Source: Rhodospirillales bacterium (lineage in GTDB: Bacteria; Pseudomonadota; Alphaproteobacteria; Rhodospirillales; JASLLZ01). Taken from it: DNA of 59,792 nucleotides. The notes under the pieces are model-generated. The model ran no database searches, was not told the DNA's origin, and saw nothing but the letters and a program-made list of their open reading frames with translations. Numbering within the stretch: the stretch's first letter is position 1; each line of letters begins with the position of its first letter. This document shows, piece after piece, positions 26,677-34,605 of this stretch. A program made the position numbers and the translations under genes. The stretch spans positions 1 to 59,792 of the forward strand of contig JASLLZ010000010.1 in NCBI GenBank assembly GCA_030746775.1. Direction: 5' to 3'.

Positions 26677-28122
26677 CTACGCCACGGGCAGAGTGACGGT
26701 GGCGCGCAGGCCGCCCTCGGCGCAGTTGGCAAGCACAACCTCGCCACCGTGACCGCGGACGACGGAGCGCACGACCGCCAAGCCAAGGCCCGTACCGCCG
26801 CTTTCACGGCTGCGCGACGGATCGACCCGGTAAAACGGTGCAAAGACCTTTTCTAATTCGTCTTCCGAAATACCGCGACCGTCGTCGTCGATGACCACGG
26901 TGAGGCCGTCGTCGTCCGTCGCCAGGGCAACCCGGGCCATGCCGCCATACTTGACCGCGTTGTCGATAAGGTTGGCGAAGGCCCGTTTCAGGGCCATCGG
27001 ACGGCCGCCATAGGTAATGTGGGAGGCGCCTTCATATGTGGCGGCGTGCCCCGCCTCGACGGCGTCGTCGCACAGATCCTGCAAAAGGACACCGAGGTCG
27101 AAGGGCGTGCGCGGCTCTTCGGCGGCGTCGTCGCGGGCAAAAGCGAGGGTTGCCGCGATCATCGATTCCATTTGCTTCAAGTCGGCCAGCATCTTGTCGC
27201 GCTGCTCCGCGTCCTCGACGAACTCGGCGCGCAGCCTGAGACGGGTGATGGGTGTCCTGAGGTCGTGGGACACCGCGGCCAGCATCTGGGTGCGGTCGCG
27301 GATGAAGCGCCCCAGTCGTCGTTGCATCTCGTTGAAGGCGGCTGCCGCGCGGCGCACCTCGCGCGGGCCTTTCTCGGCCAGGGCCGGTGCGCCAACGTCG
27401 GTACCCAGCCGCTCGGCGGCCTGGGCAAAGAGCGCCAGGGGTGCCGTGGCGCGCCGCACCGCCCAGGCCGAAATGACAAGGACCATGGCCGTCGCCAGCA
27501 CGAGAGACAGAAGATAGGGCGAGGACCAGTACGAAGGAACGGCAGCGGCCGGCATGGCGAAGTTAAGCCAGCTTTTATCGGCCATTTGCAACGAAACTTC
27601 CATCAACTGGCCGGAATGCCAGGCCCGGGGCATTTGGCCCATGCGTGGAAACGGGCGCATCATGGCGCCGCCGTCTTCCATGTGGCCGCCCATCGTGTGC
27701 ATGCGCTCGCGCCACCAGCGCCGCCCACCCGAGCGCCACCATTCCTCGCCCGAAACCCGGCCATAGGAGACGCGGATGCGCTCGTCCGGCAGGCCTCCCA
27801 GGTGATCGCGGATCACCGAGCGCACGAACCGGGTACGCCAATCCGACTCCCCTTGCGCCAGCACACTCCGCTCGCTCCAGGTAACGCGGAATCCGGGCTC
27901 GATGAAGGAGCGTACGAGTTGCGGGCGTGCCTTCGCGGGAACATTTTCCACGGCCTCGGCGACGGCGGCGATGCGTTCCGCGACCTGGCGCCCGCCGGCC
28001 GCGGTGAGCGCTTGGCGCCGCTCGCCGCCATAGAGAAAAAGACCGATCAGGTGGGACACGGAGAGACCCAGCAAGAGGACCACAAAGGTGCGCCCAAAAA
28101 GAGTCTGAGGCACAAGACTCAT
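26677..28122 (-). CDS. sensor histidine kinase with Met/His-rich periplasmic domain
   Basis: Membrane histidine kinase of 481 residues. TM1 is at about 11-31, a periplasmic domain at 32-200, TM2 at about 203-222, then HAMP, HisKA (AAVSHDLRTPITRL, His286) and HATPase (DNAVKYGG, DDDGRGI, GGTGLGLAVVRSVV). The periplasmic part has seven Met and three His within residues 141-169 (from MHTMGGHMEDGG to RAWH), a pattern seen in metal-binding proteins. Its ATG overlaps the response regulator stop (ATGA). Ligand is inferred to be a soft metal ion such as Cu(I); not proven. Confidence 0.93.
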   Translation of the reverse strand: MSLVPQTLFGRTFVVLLLGLSVSHLIGLFLYGGERRQALTAAGGRQVAERIAAVAEAVENVPAKARPQLVRSFIEPGFRVTWSERSVLAQGESDWRTRFVRSVIRDHLGGLPDERIRVSYGRVSGEEWWRSGGRRWWRERMHTMGGHMEDGGAMMRPFPRMGQMPRAWHSGQLMEVSLQMADKSWLNFAMPAAAVPSYWSSPYLLSLVLATAMVLVISAWAVRRATAPLALFAQAAERLGTDVGAPALAEKGPREVRRAAAAFNEMQRRLGRFIRDRTQMLAAVSHDLRTPITRLRLRAEFVEDAEQRDKMLADLKQMESMIAATLAFARDDAAEEPRTPFDLGVLLQDLCDDAVEAGHAATYEGASHITYGGRPMALKRAFANLIDNAVKYGGMARVALATDDDGLTVVIDDDGRGISEDELEKVFAPFYRVDPSRSRESGGTGLGLAVVRSVVRGHGGEVVLANCAEGGLRATVTLPVA

Positions 28123-28853
28123 CGCTTCCGCTCCGGCCGGTCGATGGTCGGGGTGAACAAGTAGCCGCCGCCCCGCACCGTCTTGATCAGCTTCGGCTGA
28201 CGGGGGTCGGCCTCGATCTTGCGACGCAGGCGGCTGACCTGAACGTCGATGCTGCGGTCGAAGGGCTGGGCCTCGCGTCCGCGCGCCAGGTCGAGGAGTT
28301 GGTCGCGGCTGAGCACCCGTCCGGGATGGGTGGCGAAGGCCACCAGAAGTTCGAACTCGCCGCCGCTGAGGGGCACCATGACGCGATCCGGCGACAGCAG
28401 CTCGCGCTTTTCCAGGTCCAGACTCCAGCCGGCAAAGCCAAGCACCGGCCCGTCATCCGCCGGGCCCGTATCGCTTCTTCCCCCGGCGCGGCGCAGCACG
28501 GCTTTTATGCGGGCCAGCAACTCGCGTGGATTGAACGGCTTGGTCAGGTAGTCATCGGCCCCCATTTCCAGACCGACGATGCGGTCGGTCTCTTCGCCGA
28601 CGGCCGTGAGCATGATGATGGGTAAGGCGGAGTTGGCGGCCCGTAAATTACGGCACAGGGTCAATCCGTCCTCGCCCGGCATCATGATGTCCAGGACCAC
28701 CAGGTCGATGTGCCAGTCGTCAAGCGCGCCCGCCATGGCACGGCCATCGGCGGCGACGCTGACCCGAAGGCCGTGCTTGCCGAGAAAACGGGCCACAAGC
28801 TCGCGGATTTCCCTGTCGTCGTCGACGACCAGGATGTGGGGCGAAGGGTCCAT
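28119..28853 (-). CDS. OmpR-family response regulator
   Basis: A 244-residue DNA-binding response regulator, partner of the adjacent kinase. The receiver has the acidic pair DDD at 11-13, phospho-acceptor Asp55 in VVLDIMMPG, and Lys in LTKPFNPREL. The C-terminal winged helix shows SGGEFELLVAFATHPGRVLS, RSIDVQVSRLRRKIE and TVRGGGYLF. It is the first gene of the pair and is divergent from the secreted Met-rich protein gene; the shared 174-bp region holds repeated GTTAC sites that could be its operators. Confidence 0.95.
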   Translation of the reverse strand: MDPSPHILVVDDDREIRELVARFLGKHGLRVSVAADGRAMAGALDDWHIDLVVLDIMMPGEDGLTLCRNLRAANSALPIIMLTAVGEETDRIVGLEMGADDYLTKPFNPRELLARIKAVLRRAGGRSDTGPADDGPVLGFAGWSLDLEKRELLSPDRVMVPLSGGEFELLVAFATHPGRVLSRDQLLDLARGREAQPFDRSIDVQVSRLRRKIEADPRQPKLIKTVRGGGYLFTPTIDRPERKR

Positions 28854-28897
28854 GAATTAACTATACCCCCCGCCCCCTTGGCCGGGGCGGAAATTTG

Positions 28898-28940
28898 GTT
28901 ACGCAACGTAACAGACGGCGGCGGCGCAACGATTGGTTAC
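28898..28940. promoter_or_regulatory. GTTAC inverted and direct repeats, candidate response-regulator operator
   Basis: GTTACG (28898-28903) and CGTAAC (28907-28912) form a perfect inverted repeat with a 3-nt spacer, and a further GGTTAC lies at 28935-28940. The segment TTGGTTAC occurs twice, 37 bp apart. The sites lie between the divergent response regulator gene and the secreted Met-rich protein gene, about 45 bp from the former. OmpR-type regulators bind such repeated half-sites; the assignment is inference. Confidence 0.5.
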
Positions 28941-29027
28941 AAGAAGAGACGATGCCTGAAATCCCTCTGCAACACGCGGATGGTCTTATTGACCCCAGGC
29001 GAAACACGCAAACCATAGGAGAGAGCC

Positions 29028-29471
29028 ATGAAAGGCAAGACACTCACAATCACCGCCGTCGCCGTCGCGGCCGTCCTCGGCACCGCGGCCATTGTCGCTA
29101 ATCCCGTCTCCGCCGGTGGTCCGGGCTGGCGCTGGCATGGGATCCCGGTATCCATGGATGGCCCCGGAATGAGGGGGTATGGCCATGGAATGATGGGCGG
29201 CCCCGCCATGATGGGTTACGGCCACGGGGCTGGATCGGGTGGTCCGTGCTGGCACGGACAGGCGGCGCTCGACAAGGAACTCAACACCGCCGACGTAACC
29301 AAGTGGGTGGAACGCCATTTGGCCATGCAGGGCAACGACCGGCTCAAGGCGGGTCCGGTGACGGAGAAGGACGCCGGCACCATCGTCGCCGATATCGTGA
29401 CCGCGGACGATTCCCTGGTCTGGCGCTTTGAGTTCGACCGCGTCACCGGGCGTATGAGCCGCGTCGACTGA
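29028..29471 (+). CDS. secreted Met/Gly/His-rich protein
   Basis: A 147-residue exported protein with a clear ribosome site (AGGAGAGAG) and signal peptide (about residues 1-29, cleavage after VSA). Residues 42-77 are Gly-rich with six Met and three His (GYGHGMMGGPAMMGYGHG) and one Cys (PCWHG), resembling soft-metal-binding regions. A small folded domain follows (residues 80-147: VTEKDAGTIVADIVTADDSL, RFEFDRVTGRMSRVD), reminiscent of PepSY-like modules. It is divergent from a two-component system whose sensor has a similar Met/His stretch, so it is probably that system's target. Function in metal handling is inferred. Confidence 0.8.
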   Translation: MKGKTLTITAVAVAAVLGTAAIVANPVSAGGPGWRWHGIPVSMDGPGMRGYGHGMMGGPAMMGYGHGAGSGGPCWHGQAALDKELNTADVTKWVERHLAMQGNDRLKAGPVTEKDAGTIVADIVTADDSLVWRFEFDRVTGRMSRVD

Positions 29472-29531
29472 GGGCGGCGCGAATCGGCGTCGGGACGGCG
29501 CCCCGCCTTCCGCAAGCCGGCCGCCCGACGG

Positions 29532-30257
29532 TCAGATGGGCATGGACATGTGAGCCAGTTCCAGGACGCGGTCGATATCGGGTACGTCGACCTGCTGGCG
29601 GTGGAAGACGGCGACACCGTCTTCGCGCAGTTCGCGCACGACCCGTGACACCGTCTCGGGGCGCGTTCCCACCATAGCCGCGATGTCTTGGCGCTTTATG
29701 GGAAGCTGAAACCGGATGCTCCCGTCGGGCAGATCCGTCGCGCAGCCGTCCCTCAATATGAGAAGGAGATTGAGAATACGGACCCGAACCGACAGGTGGG
29801 GGCTGCGCAAAAGCGGTGCCTCGGTCGGTCCGCGATCGCGTGCCAGCGTTTTGAGAAAACGCGAAGCCAGGACCACGTTCCCTCCGATGAGATGATGGAT
29901 GGCAGCCGCCGGTATCAGACAAATTCGACACAGTGTAAGAGCGGTAGCCGTGGCCGCGTGAGGCGTTTCGGAAAAAAAACTGCGGTAGCCAATGGTTTCG
30001 CCCGGCAAGACGACGCGCAAGACGGTTTCGTTGTCAAACGAATCGAATTGCTTGAGCACCATATGGCCGCTTTGGATGCAATAAAGTCCCGTCGGATTGT
30101 CATCTTGGCGGAAAATGCTCTCGCCGGGCCGGTAAAGGCTCGGTCGCCGGGTCCGGTCAAGGTACGCGCGTTCCGAATCGTCCAGTACCGACCATTCGGA
30201 CTCGCTTCGCGACCAGCACGCTTGACAATCAAACCGCAAGCTTTCGCGTTTCTCCAT
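29532..30257 (-). CDS. Crp/Fnr family transcription regulator, FNR-type
   Basis: A 241-residue regulator with a cyclic-nucleotide-binding-like domain (residues 28-145, LYRPGESIFRQDDNP, LPGETIGYRSFFS) and a C-terminal winged helix. The recognition helix contains ETVSR (201-205), the same E-SR pattern with which E. coli FNR contacts TTGAT. Cysteines are at 11 and 14 (DCQACW) and at 60, 110 and 113, so an oxygen-sensing cluster is possible, though the E. coli spacing is not kept. A double TTGAT palindrome lies just upstream of its own start, suggesting autoregulation and control of the divergent ABC transporter genes. Confidence 0.9.
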   Translation of the reverse strand: MEKRESLRFDCQACWSRSESEWSVLDDSERAYLDRTRRPSLYRPGESIFRQDDNPTGLYCIQSGHMVLKQFDSFDNETVLRVVLPGETIGYRSFFSETPHAATATALTLCRICLIPAAAIHHLIGGNVVLASRFLKTLARDRGPTEAPLLRSPHLSVRVRILNLLLILRDGCATDLPDGSIRFQLPIKRQDIAAMVGTRPETVSRVVRELREDGVAVFHRQQVDVPDIDRVLELAHMSMPI

Positions 30258-30308
30258 ACGTCGCTATCCAGAGTCAGCGGAATCGAAGATTCGACCTTCT
30301 AACTTAGC

Positions 30309-30342
30309 GATCCAGATCAAGGTCTCATTTGATCTGGATCAT
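30309..30342. promoter_or_regulatory. double FNR-box palindrome
   Basis: GATCCAGATCAA (30309-30320) and TTGATCTGGATC (30329-30340) are perfect reverse complements separated by 8 nt. Each arm contains a TTGAT-N4-ATC box, the right one extending to TTGATCTGGATCAT, close to the FNR consensus TTGAT-N4-ATCAA. The site lies 52 bp upstream of the Crp/Fnr gene and 137 bp upstream of the divergent ABC binding-protein gene. The regulator has the matching E-SR recognition residues. Confidence 0.75.
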
Positions 30343-30478
30343 GCACAAATTTTCCTAATTCAGAAAGACAAATTCTTGATATATGGCAAAATTTTGAATC
30401 CGCCGGCGCTTACGGCGCCTTCCATTTCTTGTGCTCGACCCACCGGACTGATAGCGTCGGCCATCGAAATGGCGCTCA

Positions 30479-32152
30479 ATGAAGAACGCGATGTTTAAAA
30501 AGGCGACCCTCGTACTGGCCTTGGTCCTGGCGGCGATATCGCCTGCCCCGCCGGCGGCGGCCGCCAAGGATGAACTGGTGATCGGCATCACCCAGTTTCC
30601 GTCCACCTTTCACCCCAACATCGACGCCATGATGGCCAAGTCCTACGTCTTGGCCATGACGCGGCGACCGTTTACGGCCTATGACAAGGATTGGCGGCTG
30701 ATCTGCATGTTATGCACGAAACTGCCGACCATCGACAACGGCCTCGCCCGGCCCGAAAAAACCCCCGACGGCAAGCAAGGAATCGCGGTGACCTTTACCA
30801 TCCGCCCCGACGCCCGCTGGGGCGATGGCCGGGCCGTCACTTCGGCCGATGTCGTCTTCACCTGGCAGGTGGGGCGCCACCCGATGACCGGGGTGGGCGA
30901 CATGGAATTCTATCGCAGCCTCTATTCCATCGACGTGAAGGACGACAGAACCTTCACCATGCACTTCGATAAATTAACGTTTAGTTATAATGATATCAGT
31001 GGATTAGGTCTTATTCCTAAGCATTTAGATGAAATGCCGTTCGGCAAGCCCGCAGAGTACAAGAATCGCACTCTCTTCGATACCGACACCACCAACGAGG
31101 GGCTCTATTTCGGCCCCTACCTGATCGACGCGGTGGTGCCCGGCTCGCACATCGTGTTGGCGCCAAACCCCACCTGGTGGGGTGACAAGCCCGGCTTCAA
31201 GCGAATCGTGGTGCGCGTCGTCGAGAACACGGCGGCGTTGGAGGCCAATCTGCTGTCCGGCGCCATCGACATGATCGCCGGCGAGCTCGGCTTGACCCTC
31301 GATCAGGCCATCGCTTTCGAGAAGCGCCACAAAATGCGTTTCGACGTCCTCTACAAGGCGGGGCTCATTTATGAACACATCGATCTCAACCTCGACAACC
31401 CGGTCCTCAAGGACAAGCGGGTGCGCAAGGCCCTGATCCACGCCATCGACCGCCAGGCGATCAGCCAACAACTCTTCGCCGGCCGCCAGCCCGTCGCCCA
31501 TTCCAGCGTCAACCCGCTGGACTGGGTCTACGATGAGAACCTGCCGAAGTACGCTTATGATCCGAAAACGGCGGCGCGGCTGTTGAGCGAGGCCGGATGG
31601 TCGAAAATGCGCGGCGGATTGCGCCACAACGCCACGGGCGAGCGCCTGACCCTGGAAATCATGACCACGGCCGGCAATCGATCGCGTGAACTGGTCGAAC
31701 AGGTCCTGCAGAACCAATGGAAGCGAATCGGTATCGACCTTCGCATCCGCAACCAACCGGCACGGGTCTTTTTCGGTCAGACCGTGACCGAAAGGCGCTT
31801 CAAGGGACTGGCCATGTTCGCCTGGATCAGCGCGCCCGAGAGCGTGCCCCGCACGACCCTCCATTCAGCCCACATCCCGAAGCCGGAGAATAACTTCGCC
31901 GGCCAGAATTACACCGGCTTCGTCAACGCCGAGATGGACGACCTTCTGGAGCGCATCGAGGTCGATCTGGACCGCGAGACGCGGCGCCGGCTGTGGTCGC
32001 GCCTGCAACGGATTTACGCCGAAGAACTGCCGGTGATCCCGCTCTACTTCCGCGCCAATCCTTACGTCCTGCCCAAATGGCTGAAAGGCGTCGAGCCCAC
32101 CGGCCACCAGTTTCCGACGACGCTGTGGGTGGAAAACTGGCGGGCGGAGTAA
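30479..32152 (+). CDS. ABC transporter substrate-binding protein, family 5 (peptide/nickel type)
   Basis: Periplasmic solute-binding protein, 557 residues, with a signal peptide (MFKKATLVLALVLAAISPAP, cleavage after AAA). The SBP_bac_5 pattern is clear: DARWGDGRAVTSADVVFTW, SLYSIDVKDDRTF, LDNPVLKDKRVRKALIHAID and a C-terminal region with VIPLYFRANPYVLP. The binding-pocket tips do not reveal the ligand. No good ribosome site precedes the ATG at 30479; an ATG four codons on is an alternative. Codons from about 30966 to 31032 are strikingly AT-rich compared with the rest. It leads an operon with a small secreted protein and two permeases. Confidence 0.93.
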   Translation: MKNAMFKKATLVLALVLAAISPAPPAAAAKDELVIGITQFPSTFHPNIDAMMAKSYVLAMTRRPFTAYDKDWRLICMLCTKLPTIDNGLARPEKTPDGKQGIAVTFTIRPDARWGDGRAVTSADVVFTWQVGRHPMTGVGDMEFYRSLYSIDVKDDRTFTMHFDKLTFSYNDISGLGLIPKHLDEMPFGKPAEYKNRTLFDTDTTNEGLYFGPYLIDAVVPGSHIVLAPNPTWWGDKPGFKRIVVRVVENTAALEANLLSGAIDMIAGELGLTLDQAIAFEKRHKMRFDVLYKAGLIYEHIDLNLDNPVLKDKRVRKALIHAIDRQAISQQLFAGRQPVAHSSVNPLDWVYDENLPKYAYDPKTAARLLSEAGWSKMRGGLRHNATGERLTLEIMTTAGNRSRELVEQVLQNQWKRIGIDLRIRNQPARVFFGQTVTERRFKGLAMFAWISAPESVPRTTLHSAHIPKPENNFAGQNYTGFVNAEMDDLLERIEVDLDRETRRRLWSRLQRIYAEELPVIPLYFRANPYVLPKWLKGVEPTGHQFPTTLWVENWRAE

Positions 32153-32185
32153 TGCCAAGGATCAATGATAAGGGAGAGGTAGGTA

Positions 32186-32638
32186 ATGAAACGCGGCTTG
32201 GCCTTCGCCTTCTTCGTCTGGATCGCCGTCCTCTGGGCTGGCATGGCGATAGCCGCCGAGACGCCCTCGATCATCAAGATGGACGTCTCGCGGGACCAAT
32301 CGGTGACGGGGCGGGATTTCCTGCTCCTACCCGGCCCCCAGCAGGTGGCACTGGTTTGGGGCATCACCGCCGGCCAGGAACAGGCCGTGCAACGAACCCT
32401 GGGTGTCCTTTTCCATCTGCGAAAGCGCTATCCGGCCGATTTCCTGGACGATCTCATCGGCGCCGTCAGAACCTTCCCGCACGGTTGCAATTGCACGGCC
32501 AAGGACGGCTGCAAGGCAATCGAGACCCGGCGTGCCACCCGCGACCTGGTGGTCGACTACTTGAAAGACGATGAACTCAGGAAGGACCAGAAAATAGAGC
32601 ATATCGTCGACCTCGCCCTCGCCGACTACTGCCGCTGA
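32186..32638 (+). CDS. small secreted Cys-containing protein within the ABC operon
   Basis: A 150-residue protein with a strong ribosome site (GGGAGAGG) and a signal peptide (about 1-23, cleavage after AIA). I do not recognise the family. Four cysteines lie in the C-terminal half, three of them close together (HGCNCTAKDGC) and one at the end (ADYCR), which may form disulphides or bind a metal in the periplasm. It lies between the binding-protein gene and the permease genes, so it may assist or modulate uptake. Confidence 0.75.
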   Translation: MKRGLAFAFFVWIAVLWAGMAIAAETPSIIKMDVSRDQSVTGRDFLLLPGPQQVALVWGITAGQEQAVQRTLGVLFHLRKRYPADFLDDLIGAVRTFPHGCNCTAKDGCKAIETRRATRDLVVDYLKDDELRKDQKIEHIVDLALADYCR

Positions 32639-32731
32639 AGAATAAAACGCCTTTGCGCCGTGGCGCCGCGGTGGTCAATAATTGCCACCCATGAAGGATC
32701 CGATTGAATACATAACGGCCGGGACCGCGCC

Positions 32732-33697
32732 ATGATCCGCTATCTGGCGGGACGACTGGTGCAATCGGCCGTCGTTCTTGGCCTGATGTCCTTCGTCATA
32801 TACGCCCTCATGGGATTGATGTCGGGCGACCCGGTCGACCTGATGATCAGCGCCGACCCCAAAATCACCTCCGACGACGCCGCCCGCCTGCGCCAGCTCT
32901 ACGGCCTCGACCGACCCATCGTCGAACGCTACGCCAACTGGCTCGGCGCCGCGTTGGGCGGCGATCTGGGCTATTCGCGCCTGCATACCAAGCCGGTATT
33001 GGCGGTTCTGGGACCGGCGCTCGGCAACACGCTTGTCTTGCTCGGCGCCAGTTTCGTCTTGTCCCTTGCCATTGGTCTGCCGGCCGGCATCGCGGCGGCG
33101 CGCCGGCCCTATTCGAAAACCGATTACGCCATCAACCTGCTGGCCTTCGGCGGGATTTCCGTTCCGCCTTTCTGGCTGGCCCTGCTGCTGATCATTATAT
33201 TCGCCGTCATCCTGGGCATCCTGCCGGCCGGCGGCATGGGGACCGTGGACCAGGCGGGATTTTGGGATACGGCACACTTCGTCGTCCTGCCGGTGGCCAG
33301 CCTGACCATCGCCAGCGTCGGCGGCCACACCCGATACATGCGCGCCTCCATGATCGAAACCCTGCGCCAGGATCACATCCGCACGGCGCGCGCCAAGGGG
33401 TTGAGCGAGGGGCGCGTCCTTGTCGTCCACGCGCTGCGCAACGCTCTCATTCCCATGGTCACCATCGTGGCGTTGGATTTCGGCTATCTGTTTTCCGGCG
33501 CGCTGATCACCGAGACCATCTTCGCCTATCCCGGCATGGGCAAGCTGATCTTCGATTCCATCATGGGCAACGATTTCAACATGGCCCTGGTGGCACTTTT
33601 GTTCGCCACCGTCCTCACCCTGGCCGGCAGCCTGCTGGCCGACATTGCCTATGTCGTCCTCGACCCCCGTATCTCCTTCCGCGAGGTCGAGGCATGA
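32732..33697 (+). CDS. ABC transporter permease (DppB type)
   Basis: Inner-membrane permease of 321 residues with about six membrane segments. The N-terminal motif MIRYLAGRLVQSAVVLGLMS, the segment MSGDPVDLMI, and the EAA-like loop RASMIETLRQDHIRTARAKG are typical of DppB/OppB permeases. It overlaps the next permease by ATGA. With the upstream binding protein it forms most of a peptide-type importer; the ATPase subunits are not in this window. Confidence 0.94.
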   Translation: MIRYLAGRLVQSAVVLGLMSFVIYALMGLMSGDPVDLMISADPKITSDDAARLRQLYGLDRPIVERYANWLGAALGGDLGYSRLHTKPVLAVLGPALGNTLVLLGASFVLSLAIGLPAGIAAARRPYSKTDYAINLLAFGGISVPPFWLALLLIIIFAVILGILPAGGMGTVDQAGFWDTAHFVVLPVASLTIASVGGHTRYMRASMIETLRQDHIRTARAKGLSEGRVLVVHALRNALIPMVTIVALDFGYLFSGALITETIFAYPGMGKLIFDSIMGNDFNMALVALLFATVLTLAGSLLADIAYVVLDPRISFREVEA

Positions 33698-34602
33698 AAG
33701 GCCCGGGCATGTTCTCCCTGACCCTCGGCCGGTTCCTTCGCCATCGCCTGGCGGTGGGCAGCGCCGGGGTCGTCATGGTGCTCGCCTTGGCCGCGATCGC
33801 GGCGCCTGCGATCGAAGCGGCGCTTGGCGTCGGCGCCGAGACCGTTGACCTGTTCAACCGCTTCGCCGCGCCCACCGCCGCCCATCCCCTGGGCACCGAC
33901 GACCTGGGACGCGACGTCCTGGCGCGCCTTCTCTATGGCGGCCGGGTATCTCTGTTTGTCGGCATCACGGCCGCCTTGGCGGCGGCCGCCATCGGCACGG
34001 TCATTGGACTGGCGTCGGGCTACTATGGGGGCCGCCTCGATGCCGTCCTCATGCGCATAACCGACGCCATTATCGCCCTGCCCCTGCTGCCGCTCCTGAT
34101 CGTCCTGGCGGCCCTGGACCTGGAAAAGCTGGGCCTCCCCGAGGCCTTGGTTACTTCCGAGAACGTCAGTCTCTATCGCATCGTCGCCATCGTCGCGGTG
34201 GTCGGTTGGACGACCGTCGCGCGCTTGGTGCGAAGCGCCGCCCTGGCGCTCAGGGAACGGCCCTTTGTGCTCGCCGCCCACGCCCAGGGCGCCGGCGCCT
34301 TGCGCGTCATGGCAGTCCACATCCTGCCCAACCTGGCGTCGCCCATCGTCGTGGCGACGACCCTGTCGGCGGGCAACGTGATCTTGTTGGAATCAGTCCT
34401 CAGTTTCCTCGGACTCGGCATCCAGCCGCCGATTCCGAGCTGGGGCAACCTGCTGACCAACGCCCAGGAACTCATCTGGTCGGCGCCGGCGCTGGCCTTT
34501 TATCCGGGCATCCTCATTTTCATCACCGTCATCGCCTTCAACTTCCTTGGCGACGGGTTGCAAGACGCCCTCGATCCGAAGGCAATCGAACGCGCCCGTT
34601 GA
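33694..34602 (+). CDS. ABC transporter permease (DppC type)
   Basis: Second permease, 302 residues with about five to six membrane segments. The family motifs HPLGTDDLGRDVLARLLYGG and LESVLSFLGLGIQPPIPSWG are present, with the EAA-like loop ALRERPFVLAAHAQGAGALR. The ATG at 33694 overlaps the DppB-type stop, so the two are coupled. It is the last gene of the operon; no DppD/DppF ATPase follows, and a ribokinase gene begins on the other strand only 3 bp away. Confidence 0.94.
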   Translation: MKGPGMFSLTLGRFLRHRLAVGSAGVVMVLALAAIAAPAIEAALGVGAETVDLFNRFAAPTAAHPLGTDDLGRDVLARLLYGGRVSLFVGITAALAAAAIGTVIGLASGYYGGRLDAVLMRITDAIIALPLLPLLIVLAALDLEKLGLPEALVTSENVSLYRIVAIVAVVGWTTVARLVRSAALALRERPFVLAAHAQGAGALRVMAVHILPNLASPIVVATTLSAGNVILLESVLSFLGLGIQPPIPSWGNLLTNAQELIWSAPALAFYPGILIFITVIAFNFLGDGLQDALDPKAIERAR

Positions 34603-34605
34603 ATG

